From the NCBI GenBank assembly GCA_913054135.1, contig CAJXJK010000005.1:62001-126000 (forward strand): 64,000 nt of DNA, in the 5' to 3' direction. Below are positions 27,021 to 35,068 of this stretch, piece by piece. The translations under genes were made by a program, and so were the position numbers. Each line of letters begins with the position of its first letter. The stretch's first letter is position 1. Under the pieces are notes generated by a model. That model saw nothing but the letters and a program-made list of their open reading frames with translations, was not told where the DNA came from and did no database searches. Source of the stretch: an uncultured Flavobacteriales bacterium (GTDB lineage Bacteria; Bacteroidota; Bacteroidia; Flavobacteriales_D; Crocinitomicaceae).

Positions 27021-27263
27021 ATGAGGTTCAGATTCTATAGAGCAAGCAGGGTTCTTGTATTTAAAACGGACATTGAGAACCATGAGAAAGTAAAACTACT
27101 CAAACCAGTTTTTGATGAGCTCCATTCGGTAATTGAATGGAGTGTTGACACTCAGGATGTTGACAAAGTTTTACGGATAGAGACCAAAGGATCAATGACC
27201 GAAAGAAAGATTATAGATTTAATGTCAACAATTGGTGTTGCTTGTATGGTAATGACCTGGTGA
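27021..27263 (+). CDS. HMA-fold-like small protein without CxxC
   Basis: An 80-residue protein with a beta-alpha-beta-beta-alpha-beta pattern (VLVFKTDIENHEKVKLLKPVFDE, then IEWSVDTQDVDKVLRIET, then MTERKIIDLMSTIGVACMV) resembling heavy-metal-associated domains, but with no metal-binding Cys-x-x-Cys. The fold resemblance is inferred from the pattern, not proven. It is the last gene of the plus-strand cluster, starting one base after DUF4386. Confidence 0.5.
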   Translation: MRFRFYRASRVLVFKTDIENHEKVKLLKPVFDELHSVIEWSVDTQDVDKVLRIETKGSMTERKIIDLMSTIGVACMVMTW

Positions 27264-27344
27264 AATAATAGCACCTAATTTACTATTCAATGAAATGAAG
27301 AGCGAGTGTATAAGTCTTATAGTGAAGTATTAATTATGGAAAAC

Positions 27345-27938
27345 TCATAATTCCCTGGGTTCATTTATACTAAGCTTTTTTGAGGTTGTTTTATTTAACT
27401 TAACTCTATATAGGATCCATTTAATAGATAGAACCAAAATCGTTATCCATGCGACGGTAGTCAGCACTCCTTTCAGTATTGTAAATGTACTTGAGGTTAG
27501 CACAAGCCATTCAGAGATTTCGATTGTATGTGTGATCATTAGGACTACGCATATATTTTCGAAATAATCAAAAGTCATGGCAATAAAAGGAACAAGAAGC
27601 AAAATCTTTCCCATAGTACCTACTGATTTTAAGAGACGAAAAATAAGACTGCTCAAAAACAAGGCTAGTAAAGCCGGGTACAATAAATCTAAAAATGTGA
27701 GCTGAGGAAAAAGGTAGATATGAGTACTACTTTCATTCAAATTGTTAACGATTGATTTCGCTAACTCTATCGAATAACCGAGAGGTTGGAGATCAAAAGC
27801 CTCGGTGCCAATTTGATTATTAATAATTGGGAAAGTGAATAATATCATTGAGAGCAAAATCAAATGACTCGTAATAAATAAGATCCATAAGTTTTTTACA
27901 GAAGAAGTTTTTTGAAGTAATAAAATGAAAATTGACAT
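27345..27938 (-). CDS. Hypothetical multi-pass membrane protein
   Basis: About 197 residues from the ATG at 27938 (ATG at 27986 is an alternative that adds 16 residues). It has about five membrane helices and two loops without recognised motifs. It begins 65 bases after the Crp/Fnr-type gene stop, on the same strand, and is a plausible target or partner of that regulator. Convergent with the plus-strand cluster ending at 27263. Confidence 0.6.
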   Translation of the reverse strand: MSIFILLLQKTSSVKNLWILFITSHLILLSMILFTFPIINNQIGTEAFDLQPLGYSIELAKSIVNNLNESSTHIYLFPQLTFLDLLYPALLALFLSSLIFRLLKSVGTMGKILLLVPFIAMTFDYFENICVVLMITHTIEISEWLVLTSSTFTILKGVLTTVAWITILVLSIKWILYRVKLNKTTSKKLSINEPREL

Positions 27939-28002
27939 AATAGTTGTTTTGTGAACAAAGGTTGTCAATTCGTAATCCGCTGCCATTAACAAATGTTAAT
28001 GA

Positions 28003-28572
28003 TTAAGATTTTGTTCTTAATCGGCTCAAGGATATAGTTGTTATGCCTAAATATGACGCTATGTCGCCATGAGATATTAGATTTTCAATATTTGGGTAAT
28101 TCTTTCTTAATAAGAGCAAGCGCTCTTTTCCTTTTAATGATGCAAGTGCAATTTCTTTTTGAACCTTTGCCATTAGTTCATTTCGCAATACTGAATTGCC
28201 GAATTCACGAATTTCTAAATCTTCGATCATCAATTTTTCGAATTCATCTGCATTTATTACGGCGATTTCAACTTCAGTTAATGCTTGTATATTCAAAATG
28301 GCTTTACCTTTTTGATTTCTCGTTGTGCTTGGTGAAACAATTGATTTCGACATGAAAAAAGAAATGCTAACATTTTCCCCCTCAGGTGTATTCAAGTAGC
28401 TTTTACAGATTCCGTCAAGAACAAAGTACTCTGAATCATTTTTTTGCCCCACAGAGGTTATTAACTCGTCTTTTTTGACTGAGGTATATTCGACTAAGTC
28501 ATTAATTTTCTTGAGTGATTGATCAGAAATTGGGTTTATTGATTTGATAATCTGGTTAAGCTTGTCGTGCAT
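28003..28572 (-). CDS. Crp/Fnr-family transcription regulator
   Basis: A 189-residue regulator with a cyclic-nucleotide-binding-type beta roll (YFVLDGICKSYLNTPEGENVSI) and a C-terminal DNA-binding helix-turn-helix (SHGDIASYLGITTISLSRLR). The helix-turn-helix and beta roll fit this family, but the C-terminal half is short. The ligand is unknown; the ligand-contacting arginine and glutamate of cAMP receptors are not clearly present. It lies upstream of the membrane protein at 27345. Confidence 0.8.
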   Translation of the reverse strand: MHDKLNQIIKSINPISDQSLKKINDLVEYTSVKKDELITSVGQKNDSEYFVLDGICKSYLNTPEGENVSISFFMSKSIVSPSTTRNQKGKAILNIQALTEVEIAVINADEFEKLMIEDLEIREFGNSVLRNELMAKVQKEIALASLKGKERLLLLRKNYPNIENLISHGDIASYLGITTISLSRLRTKS

Positions 28573-28746
28573 CTGCTTATAAAAGTCGGTTGTTTAATTA
28601 AAGTTAGACATATTGCTGCGATAAAGACTCGGGCGGCTCATCATTGTTTTGATCATGACATGAAGTAAACTTCAAAAGGACGAATAGAACTTTAGCCCAA
28701 GTTTTTAAATATAAGAATTTTCAAACCTTAGGAATAATCTCTTTTC

Positions 28747-29460
28747 TCAAGGCTCATCACATTCACATTTCACATCCATAAAAAGTCGTTCAAACTCTTT
28801 ATGAAAATTGTGTGAACCAATATGAGGTAACATATGATTTGCCGAATTCCACCAACCAAATCGCATTATTTCTAGGCGTGCATATTCATATTTTTGATCA
28901 GAAGCCATTTCAGATTCATAGATTCTTTGAAGCCTTTCAGGACTACCGTTATTGGCTTTTTGCTTTTCGTTTAATGAATACCGAGCGGCGAGTAATTTAT
29001 CACCCCCAGCTATTAAGGCATCTCTGTAGTAAATACAATTACTATCTACCAACTCAACATACATCAAGGTGTCTGGGTTTTCATAGGCCGCAATGGTTAA
29101 GGTTTTCAATTGACTTGCGCTTTTGTAATAAGCAATAAGGTCTGCTTTCATCTTTATCCAAAATGTATCTTGAACAAAAGAAAGCCCATTGTAAAGAGCC
29201 ATTTTCTTTGAAAATGAGTCGTTGATCTCGGTAGGGTCTAAATCTTTAATCCCTTCTAATTTCCAGGCAGTGGCATCTCCCGATAATCCTCCCCACCACC
29301 ACAAATGATCTTTGGTGTTTTTGAGTTCTGCTCTGGTATACTTTGTCGAATCAAAAGTCGCTTCGCAAGAGCAGAGTTCGGTTTCATATTTGAAAGTCGC
29401 TTTTTGCCCAAATGAGTTGAGAGTGATTAGGGATAATATGATTAGAGTAGGGTATGTCAT
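28747..29460 (-). CDS. Secreted hypothetical protein
   Basis: A 237-residue protein with a signal peptide ending LNSFGQ. The mature part has cysteines at ELCSCEA, SNCIYY and KCECDEP and a Trp-rich stretch (HLWWWGGLSGDATAWKLEG). It is mostly helical. I do not recognise the family. It starts 5 bases after the stop of the TPR-SpoIIE phosphatase and is probably in the same transcript. Confidence 0.6.
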   Translation of the reverse strand: MTYPTLIILSLITLNSFGQKATFKYETELCSCEATFDSTKYTRAELKNTKDHLWWWGGLSGDATAWKLEGIKDLDPTEINDSFSKKMALYNGLSFVQDTFWIKMKADLIAYYKSASQLKTLTIAAYENPDTLMYVELVDSNCIYYRDALIAGGDKLLAARYSLNEKQKANNGSPERLQRIYESEMASDQKYEYARLEIMRFGWWNSANHMLPHIGSHNFHKEFERLFMDVKCECDEP

Positions 29461-29465
29461 TATTC

Positions 29466-31292
29466 TTATACTTTAACTCCAATTACACAAACGTCATCCA
29501 CCTGTTCTAAATCACCTTTCCATTTATCAAATGTATCTGAGATTTTTTGATGTTGTTCGCTCATAGTTGAATGTGCGTTATCAATCAAGAGGCGCTTAAA
29601 TGGTTTTACTTTGAACTTCTTACCTTTCTCACCGCCAAACTGATCTTGATAGCCATCAGTTAGGATATAAATGACATCTCCTTTTTGTATTTCAAACTCT
29701 CCACCCGCAAATGAGATGTGGTCATGGTCATGTTTACCAACAGGCATTTTTTCTGCCTTGATATCAATCAATTCACCTGCTCTAATAATCCAAATAGGAT
29801 TATGAGCTGCTACATATTGCATTACTGTTTTCTCTTTGTTGAATGAAATCAGGCTGGCATCCATTCCGTCTTTTCCTCCTTTTTCAGAGCCATCTTTTTT
29901 AAGACGATCAATGATCAGTTTACGGGCCTGGTTAAATATTTCTGCCGGTTTTGAGGCCTTGTTTTCAACCGCTCTCTCAATAGAAGAGATGTTCAAAATA
30001 CTCATGATGGCACCTGGTACTCCATGCCCTGTGCTGTCTGCGCAACAGACCGCAAAGTTGCCATTGTCTAGATTGCCTGCCCAGTAGAAATCTCCACTTA
30101 CTGCTTCTTTAGGATTAAAGTAAATGAAATGTTCGCCCAAGCTTTCACTCAAAACATCTTCAGACGCTAAGAAGCTGCGTTGAATACGTTCGGCGTAGTT
30201 GATGGAGTCTGTGATTTCGCGGTGGACTACTTCAAGTAGTTTTTTCTGTTCGGTTATCTCTTTGTTTTTGAGTTTGAAAATTTCTTTTTGCTGATTGCTG
30301 TAGATATCCGATTGCATTTTTTCGAACTGCTGAAAATTTAAGTAAGCTGACTTGTAATCTTGTTTTTGCTCATATGCTCTTGAAAGAAGACCGTATATTT
30401 CTTTGATTTTAACGGATGCTGTGTACTCAACCGACTTTTGAAGGGCGTCTTCGAGTACCTCAATACTTTTGTCAGTTTCTCCGGTTTTCAATAAGATTTT
30501 ACCCTCTAGAATTAAACATGAATTTGCCGCGTCAAACAGCTTATATTCTTCTCTAACTTTTAAACTTCTCTTAGTATAATCTAATGCTTTATCATACTGT
30601 CCTATTTTTTGGTAATACTGACCAAGGTCAAATAGTGATCTTCCTTCTTGACTTCCCGACTCGGCACATTCTACTGCAAGTTCTAGGTTTTTTATGGCGT
30701 CATCATATTCCTTGTTTCCAAGATAGAGATTTCCTAATCCGCTATAGATGCGGTAAAGGTTAGCCCCACTTTTGGCAATGGTATTTATGGCTTCATTGAA
30801 ATAGTGAATGGCCTGATTATATTCACCAAGAATTCGATACACTTCACCTAATTGATAGTAGTGCATCACCAACATTTGAACAGTAGGCCCTTCGGTTGAT
30901 GATATCTTGATGCTTCTATTTAAATGATAAATGGCCTCATCAAATTGCCCTTTACTTCTGCAGTTACCTGCATACATGCCTTCTAAGGCTCCTTCTATGT
31001 CTTTGTTCTCCCAGTTGTATTGAGGCGGAATACATTTACCTAGGAACTGTCCAGCAAGTTCACCATTGCTTTGGAAATATGCACTGATACCAAGTATAGC
31101 GAATTCGTATCGTTCAATAATTGGAGACTTGCTCTTCCAAGACTGAAGACTACTCAAAAGTCTTTCTTTTTCTGAATTCAAAATAGATAAATCACCTTGA
31201 GCCACTTTCTCTAAGTGATACAAAAAAAGCTGTTCAACTCCATCTAAAGACAGTGATGCCTCTTCAAGATATGTACTAAACTCTTTTTTCAT
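29466..31292 (-). CDS. TPR-SpoIIE protein serine/threonine phosphatase
   Basis: A 608-residue protein: TPR repeats (about 90-325, NRSIKIS-type units) and a coiled coil (EIFKLKNKEITEQK), then a SpoIIE/PP2C-type phosphatase (from about 350) with metal-binding aspartates in SGDFYWAG, ADSTGHGVPGA, DGMDAS and EQVDDVCVIG. It lacks a signal peptide and so should be cytoplasmic, with TPRs as the sensor. Its catalytic region is nearly identical to that of the receptor at 37338-40859, although the N-terminal parts are unrelated. Confidence 0.9.
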   Translation of the reverse strand: MKKEFSTYLEEASLSLDGVEQLFLYHLEKVAQGDLSILNSEKERLLSSLQSWKSKSPIIERYEFAILGISAYFQSNGELAGQFLGKCIPPQYNWENKDIEGALEGMYAGNCRSKGQFDEAIYHLNRSIKISSTEGPTVQMLVMHYYQLGEVYRILGEYNQAIHYFNEAINTIAKSGANLYRIYSGLGNLYLGNKEYDDAIKNLELAVECAESGSQEGRSLFDLGQYYQKIGQYDKALDYTKRSLKVREEYKLFDAANSCLILEGKILLKTGETDKSIEVLEDALQKSVEYTASVKIKEIYGLLSRAYEQKQDYKSAYLNFQQFEKMQSDIYSNQQKEIFKLKNKEITEQKKLLEVVHREITDSINYAERIQRSFLASEDVLSESLGEHFIYFNPKEAVSGDFYWAGNLDNGNFAVCCADSTGHGVPGAIMSILNISSIERAVENKASKPAEIFNQARKLIIDRLKKDGSEKGGKDGMDASLISFNKEKTVMQYVAAHNPIWIIRAGELIDIKAEKMPVGKHDHDHISFAGGEFEIQKGDVIYILTDGYQDQFGGEKGKKFKVKPFKRLLIDNAHSTMSEQHQKISDTFDKWKGDLEQVDDVCVIGVKV

Positions 31293-31369
31293 TTTTGGGC
31301 TATTGACAAGAAGTTTGATTAAATATACGGAATTATGATGTAGCAGGTCTGTGAGCGTTCACGGCAACT

Positions 31370-31837
31370 CTAAACCAAACTTCGATAAACCATTCGGCAA
31401 TACAAGGCTTGACCGCCCCAAAAAATGGTAAACAATGGCATGGCAATCCACATAACATTTCCTTTTGCATACGGCATGCCCGATAAAGTGTATTCTATTT
31501 TTTGAGCGCTCAAGACAACAACTCCAAAGAAGATGACTAACAATACAATTGATAAGCTTACTAGGCCCAATAATATGCTCTTCTGTTTCAATCTTTTGCT
31601 TTGAGCATGACGCAGTTTCGGAACCGACTTGTCAACATCTCTAAACATGTAATAATCAATTGTGGCTTTTGAAGTATGCGCATTGAAACGTGTTGCAACA
31701 ATACCATAGATTGCTAAAAGAAGGAGAATAATCACTCCAGGATTCATGTCCATGAGAAAAATGGCCGTGCCTGAGGAGCCAGCAATTACAGAAAAGTAAG
31801 CGCAAGCTTTGGCGGTATAAAGGGTCATCAAGCGCAT
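31370..31837 (-). CDS. Hypothetical four-helix membrane protein
   Basis: A 155-residue protein with about four membrane helices and a basic connecting loop (KLRHAQSKRLKQKS). No named family is recognised. It ends 7 bases from the DTW gene on the same strand, so it is probably transcribed with it. The start is the ATG at 31837, with another at 31828. Confidence 0.6.
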   Translation of the reverse strand: MRLMTLYTAKACAYFSVIAGSSGTAIFLMDMNPGVIILLLLAIYGIVATRFNAHTSKATIDYYMFRDVDKSVPKLRHAQSKRLKQKSILLGLVSLSIVLLVIFFGVVVLSAQKIEYTLSGMPYAKGNVMWIAMPLFTIFWGGQALYCRMVYRSLV

Positions 31838-31843
31838 AGCTCC

Positions 31844-32572
31844 TTAACTCTCCTGATTATAAAAAACCGTTCTCTGCGGATTCTTCTTATACCTAGTTTT
31901 AGGTGTCAGCTCTTTACTCAAATTCGGCCTATAGCCATTAGGATTTGGGTTCAAAATATAATGCACTTGCGACTCAATCATTTTTTCAAATGGAAGCAAG
32001 AAGTCTTTGGTGTCGCAATCTTCAACTCCGCTTTCATTCAATATATTAATGACCGTGTAAACCGACTCAATCGTACTTAAGCAAAGTGCCTCTGGTTGTT
32101 GTTTGATGATGAATTTTGAGGTGATTTCATTATCAAAACTCACTCTTTTTAGAGCTTGTAAGTTCTTAGAAAGCTTGAGCATTTTCCGAGCACAAGGCCA
32201 AGTGCCATCTAAAATAAAAATGTTGGCGTTCTCACCTAAAAAGGCTTTGGTGGCTGCACCATCCTCTACCGATAAGTTGAAATTATCTTTTCCCGGATAC
32301 ATCAAAAAAGAGGTGCTGTTTTCGTCATTCAGAATCTCATTCACCCTTTTGTGATCGGTAAAATCAACATCCACAAAAATCTCAGAATTCTCTAGCTGCA
32401 AACCCGTCATGTGACCGGTACCGTTTTTTTCTTTTTTGTACTCTTTGGGATGCATCAAAATAATAAACCTACAATTCGTCTTTACCGGACGAATGTGTTT
32501 ACAAACGCAAGTGCTTGAAGGCCGCATGCAGTCGTAACAATGGTTTCTTGGGTTTTCGATATCTACTGGCAA
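31844..32572 (-). CDS. DTW-domain tRNA aminocarboxypropyltransferase
   Basis: DTW-domain proteins (TapT/Tuc type) add an aminocarboxypropyl group to uridine in tRNA. The N-terminal zinc-type motif is C-x-x-C-x-R-P-x-x-x-C-x-C (CYDCMRPSSTCVC) and the family signature appears as DGTWPCARKML. Length 242 is typical. No in-frame ATG exists before the zinc motif, and the start must be the TTG at 32572. The first third of the gene is duplicated at 34951-35043 as a truncated copy. Confidence 0.85.
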   Translation of the reverse strand: MPVDIENPRNHCYDCMRPSSTCVCKHIRPVKTNCRFIILMHPKEYKKEKNGTGHMTGLQLENSEIFVDVDFTDHKRVNEILNDENSTSFLMYPGKDNFNLSVEDGAATKAFLGENANIFILDGTWPCARKMLKLSKNLQALKRVSFDNEITSKFIIKQQPEALCLSTIESVYTVINILNESGVEDCDTKDFLLPFEKMIESQVHYILNPNPNGYRPNLSKELTPKTRYKKNPQRTVFYNQES

Positions 32573-32585
32573 AGTGCTGGTTGTT
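32487..32585 (-). repeat. Duplicated DTW 5' segment, copy 1 (intact gene)
   Basis: About 99 bases from inside codon 29 of the DTW gene to 13 bases upstream of its start reappear at 34958-35058 with around six substitutions and a two-base insertion, in the same orientation and 2.4 kb away. The gene at 32618-34909 lies between the copies. Confidence 0.9.
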
Positions 32586-32617
32586 CTAGTTGTCAGAAGT
32601 GGCTCTTGGAATCTCTG

Positions 32618-34909
32618 TCAATCCATCACCACGATTTTTTTAGATTCAATTATTTTATTGTCTATCATTAAAGAAACGACATAAACACCATCTGCCAACT
32701 CACTTATATCATAGCCTTCGGTCTTTTGTATGTTCTTGTAAACAATTTGACCAATACTATTTACGATTCTAAGTTCGTCAAAATCAAGCCCAATGACATA
32801 AAAAATATCAGTTGATGGATTTGGAAAAATCCATGGTATGCTAGGAGGTTTTGAGGCCTCTTCTAAATTAGTTTCAGGCCCAATTGACAACTTCATAGTT
32901 GAAATATATCTACTGGCTCTTGTTGGACAATAAACGTTTACCACAAAGAGCGGATTGGTCGCAAGATTGACTAAAACAGTGTCGGTATAGAGATGAGAGA
33001 TGCCAGACTGAAAATAGTTTACAGTTAAAAAGTAATAGTCACCTGGGCCTGAAATTACTGGGTAAGCAAAGGCGAAATTTGTAATAAAGGCACTATCAAT
33101 AGGAAGATTATAATCTATGTTACAGTTTGGTGCCGACACCAGAACAGTATCGCTATTGGTACCTTGAGACCAATCATAGTAGCCAAACTCATCTGTAATA
33201 TAGTATTCAATGGTTAAACTATCTTCGACTGAATCAATGACGAGCAAACTATGAATACCATAACAAGCGCTATCAATTGATGAGATGCTGTCATAATCTA
33301 TTTGACCTAGCCATTGATATTGAAAAGGTGGGTGTCCGCCTACAATAGTTGCGTGACCAACTGCATCACAGTTTCCTGATTCAGAAACAGGTTCTGTGTA
33401 TACAATTCCACCATAATCATATAATTCGAATTCAAATTGTGACATGAAAATATCCCACGAACCATGGCCTTGAAAAGATTGAGCGGATGAAGCTGTAAGA
33501 AAATTAACATCTGCTCCATAATTCCCAATCAAGGTTACTGTTTGGTCATTAACAATCATCTCTTCGCCTGTCTGTCCACCTAAGAAAGGTTGAGCCCAAA
33601 CGAAGTTTCCCGCAGAATCCAAATGAGAGATTATTCGGCTTGCCCCAATAGCTGTTAAAGGAAATCCGGGAGGGTTGTGTGGGTTCATGTCTACTGTGCC
33701 TGTGAAATTGAGGTTTAGTAACAGATGATCTTGTGCTGAATTTAATGCAATTCTTACGTCAGATAGGTTTGTTAAACTCCCATCATATCCGTCATTATTA
33801 TAAGCCCAAACATGATCTCCATTAGAATCTAATTTTTGTACAAAAGCTTTATAGCAGCCAACGCAGCCATTCACATTAACTGTATTGGGTGAAGAATCCA
33901 AATCTATTGAGTCATTGTAAATTCCACCTACATAAACATTTCCACCATCATCCATAGTTACATCCTCAACATCAACAGTTGAGTTGATTGCGCCAGGATA
34001 GCTTGCGTAATGATTAGACCACAAATAATTTCCATCAGTGTCTAATTTGATGATAAATCCATCAGAACCTTCTACAGCCGCCAAATATGTGCCTCCTGCA
34101 GGATTAAAATTCATTTGCTCAAAGAATTTTCCATAAACTAAAATGGCATCATCAATAATTTTAAAATGGGCATACTTTGCTGATGAAGTATAAGATGGAG
34201 AGCCAATTGTGAATACTTTATTCCAAATAAAATTCAGATCTGAGTCATATTTGATGATCACCATGGCGTCATCAGAAGTACTGACAAAAGCCGAGCCTGT
34301 CCCAGGGTCTACATCTACAACTCCGCTTCCGTCGGCATATGCGCCCAGAAAATAGATGTTTCCTTGCTCATCCGAATCAATACTAACGGCTTCAAAGTCG
34401 GCGCCACCTTCTGTGAAGATGTGTGAAACGTAGTTTCCATCCGGATCTAATTCGACAATCCAAGATCCTACATTCGTACCGTTCACAGATACATCTCCCG
34501 GTCCGGGGTCTAAATCTCTTATGCCACTGCTCGAACCAATGAGTAAAAGAGAGCCGTCATTTTTAGCGACCATTCCATTATTTTGATGACCAGCCGGAAA
34601 GAACTTGGCGTATGTAAACACGCCATTTTCATTAACCTTACAAAGCAAATTTCCTGTATTGTTTAAGAAAGGATTTACTGGATAAAAGGTGTAAGCTCCG
34701 GTATCCAAATTGACTGTGGTACTGTCAGTAAAATGGTACAAAATGTACGAGCCTCCTTGTGGATTTTCTGTAATTGTGGTTTGACCCACCACAGAACTTA
34801 CTAATTCACTTGTTACCGTTCCTTGAGTAGTAGCCCAGTTTCCTTCATATAATTGCCCCGAAGCTGAGAGGGAAAACATCAATGAAAAAAGTAAAATATA
34901 TCTACTCAT
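32618..34909 (-). CDS. SBBP beta-propeller protein with T9SS sorting domain
   Basis: A 763-residue secreted protein with a signal peptide (LLFSLMFSLSASGQ). Repeated blades of the kind FIIKLDTDGNYLWSNHY and FVQKLDSNGDHVWAYN mark a seven-bladed SBBP-type propeller, and a PKD-like or SprB-like segment follows. The C-terminus is a type IX secretion sorting domain (IPWIFPNPSTDIFYV, then ADGVYVVSLMIDNK). It should be exported across the outer membrane. Its promoter region contains the truncated DTW copy. Function of the propeller itself is unknown. Confidence 0.85.
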   Translation of the reverse strand: MSRYILLFSLMFSLSASGQLYEGNWATTQGTVTSELVSSVVGQTTITENPQGGSYILYHFTDSTTVNLDTGAYTFYPVNPFLNNTGNLLCKVNENGVFTYAKFFPAGHQNNGMVAKNDGSLLLIGSSSGIRDLDPGPGDVSVNGTNVGSWIVELDPDGNYVSHIFTEGGADFEAVSIDSDEQGNIYFLGAYADGSGVVDVDPGTGSAFVSTSDDAMVIIKYDSDLNFIWNKVFTIGSPSYTSSAKYAHFKIIDDAILVYGKFFEQMNFNPAGGTYLAAVEGSDGFIIKLDTDGNYLWSNHYASYPGAINSTVDVEDVTMDDGGNVYVGGIYNDSIDLDSSPNTVNVNGCVGCYKAFVQKLDSNGDHVWAYNNDGYDGSLTNLSDVRIALNSAQDHLLLNLNFTGTVDMNPHNPPGFPLTAIGASRIISHLDSAGNFVWAQPFLGGQTGEEMIVNDQTVTLIGNYGADVNFLTASSAQSFQGHGSWDIFMSQFEFELYDYGGIVYTEPVSESGNCDAVGHATIVGGHPPFQYQWLGQIDYDSISSIDSACYGIHSLLVIDSVEDSLTIEYYITDEFGYYDWSQGTNSDTVLVSAPNCNIDYNLPIDSAFITNFAFAYPVISGPGDYYFLTVNYFQSGISHLYTDTVLVNLATNPLFVVNVYCPTRASRYISTMKLSIGPETNLEEASKPPSIPWIFPNPSTDIFYVIGLDFDELRIVNSIGQIVYKNIQKTEGYDISELADGVYVVSLMIDNKIIESKKIVVMD

Positions 34910-34950
34910 TTATAGAATTTCTTTTAAAAGTACAATAATATTCTGACTAC

Positions 34951-35043
34951 CTATGAAGGACGAATGTGTTTACATACGCAAGTGCTTGCAGGCCGCATGC
35001 AGTCGTAACAATGGTTTCTTGGATTTTCGATATCTACTCGCAA
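34951..35043 (-). pseudogene. Truncated copy of the DTW gene 5' end
   Basis: A 30-codon frame from a TTG at 35043 to TAG at 34951 encodes the zinc motif of the DTW protein (NHCYDCMRP, TCVCKHIRP) with a few substitutions (such as Pro2 to Arg and one Ser to Ala), then stops. The frame is intact, so the copy is recent or selected. It cannot make an active enzyme, as it lacks the DTW core. It lies upstream of the sorting-domain gene. Confidence 0.85.
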
Positions 35044-35058
35044 AGGGTGTTGGTTGTT
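34958..35058 (-). repeat. Duplicated DTW 5' segment, copy 2
   Basis: Direct repeat partner of 32487-32585. The homology ends abruptly at 34958 on one side and near 35058 on the other. Confidence 0.9.
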
Positions 35059-35068
35059 GAGAGTAAAG

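Noticed and set aside
27333-27351. ATTATG with CATAAT inverted repeat between convergent genes
   Set aside because: Only six base pairs, no T run, and it overlaps the stop of the minus-strand membrane gene, so a terminator is not convincing.
32573-32617. Extended N-terminus for the DTW protein
   Set aside because: The frame is open upstream to the stop at 32618 but contains no ATG and no conserved sequence, so the TTG at 32572 is preferred.
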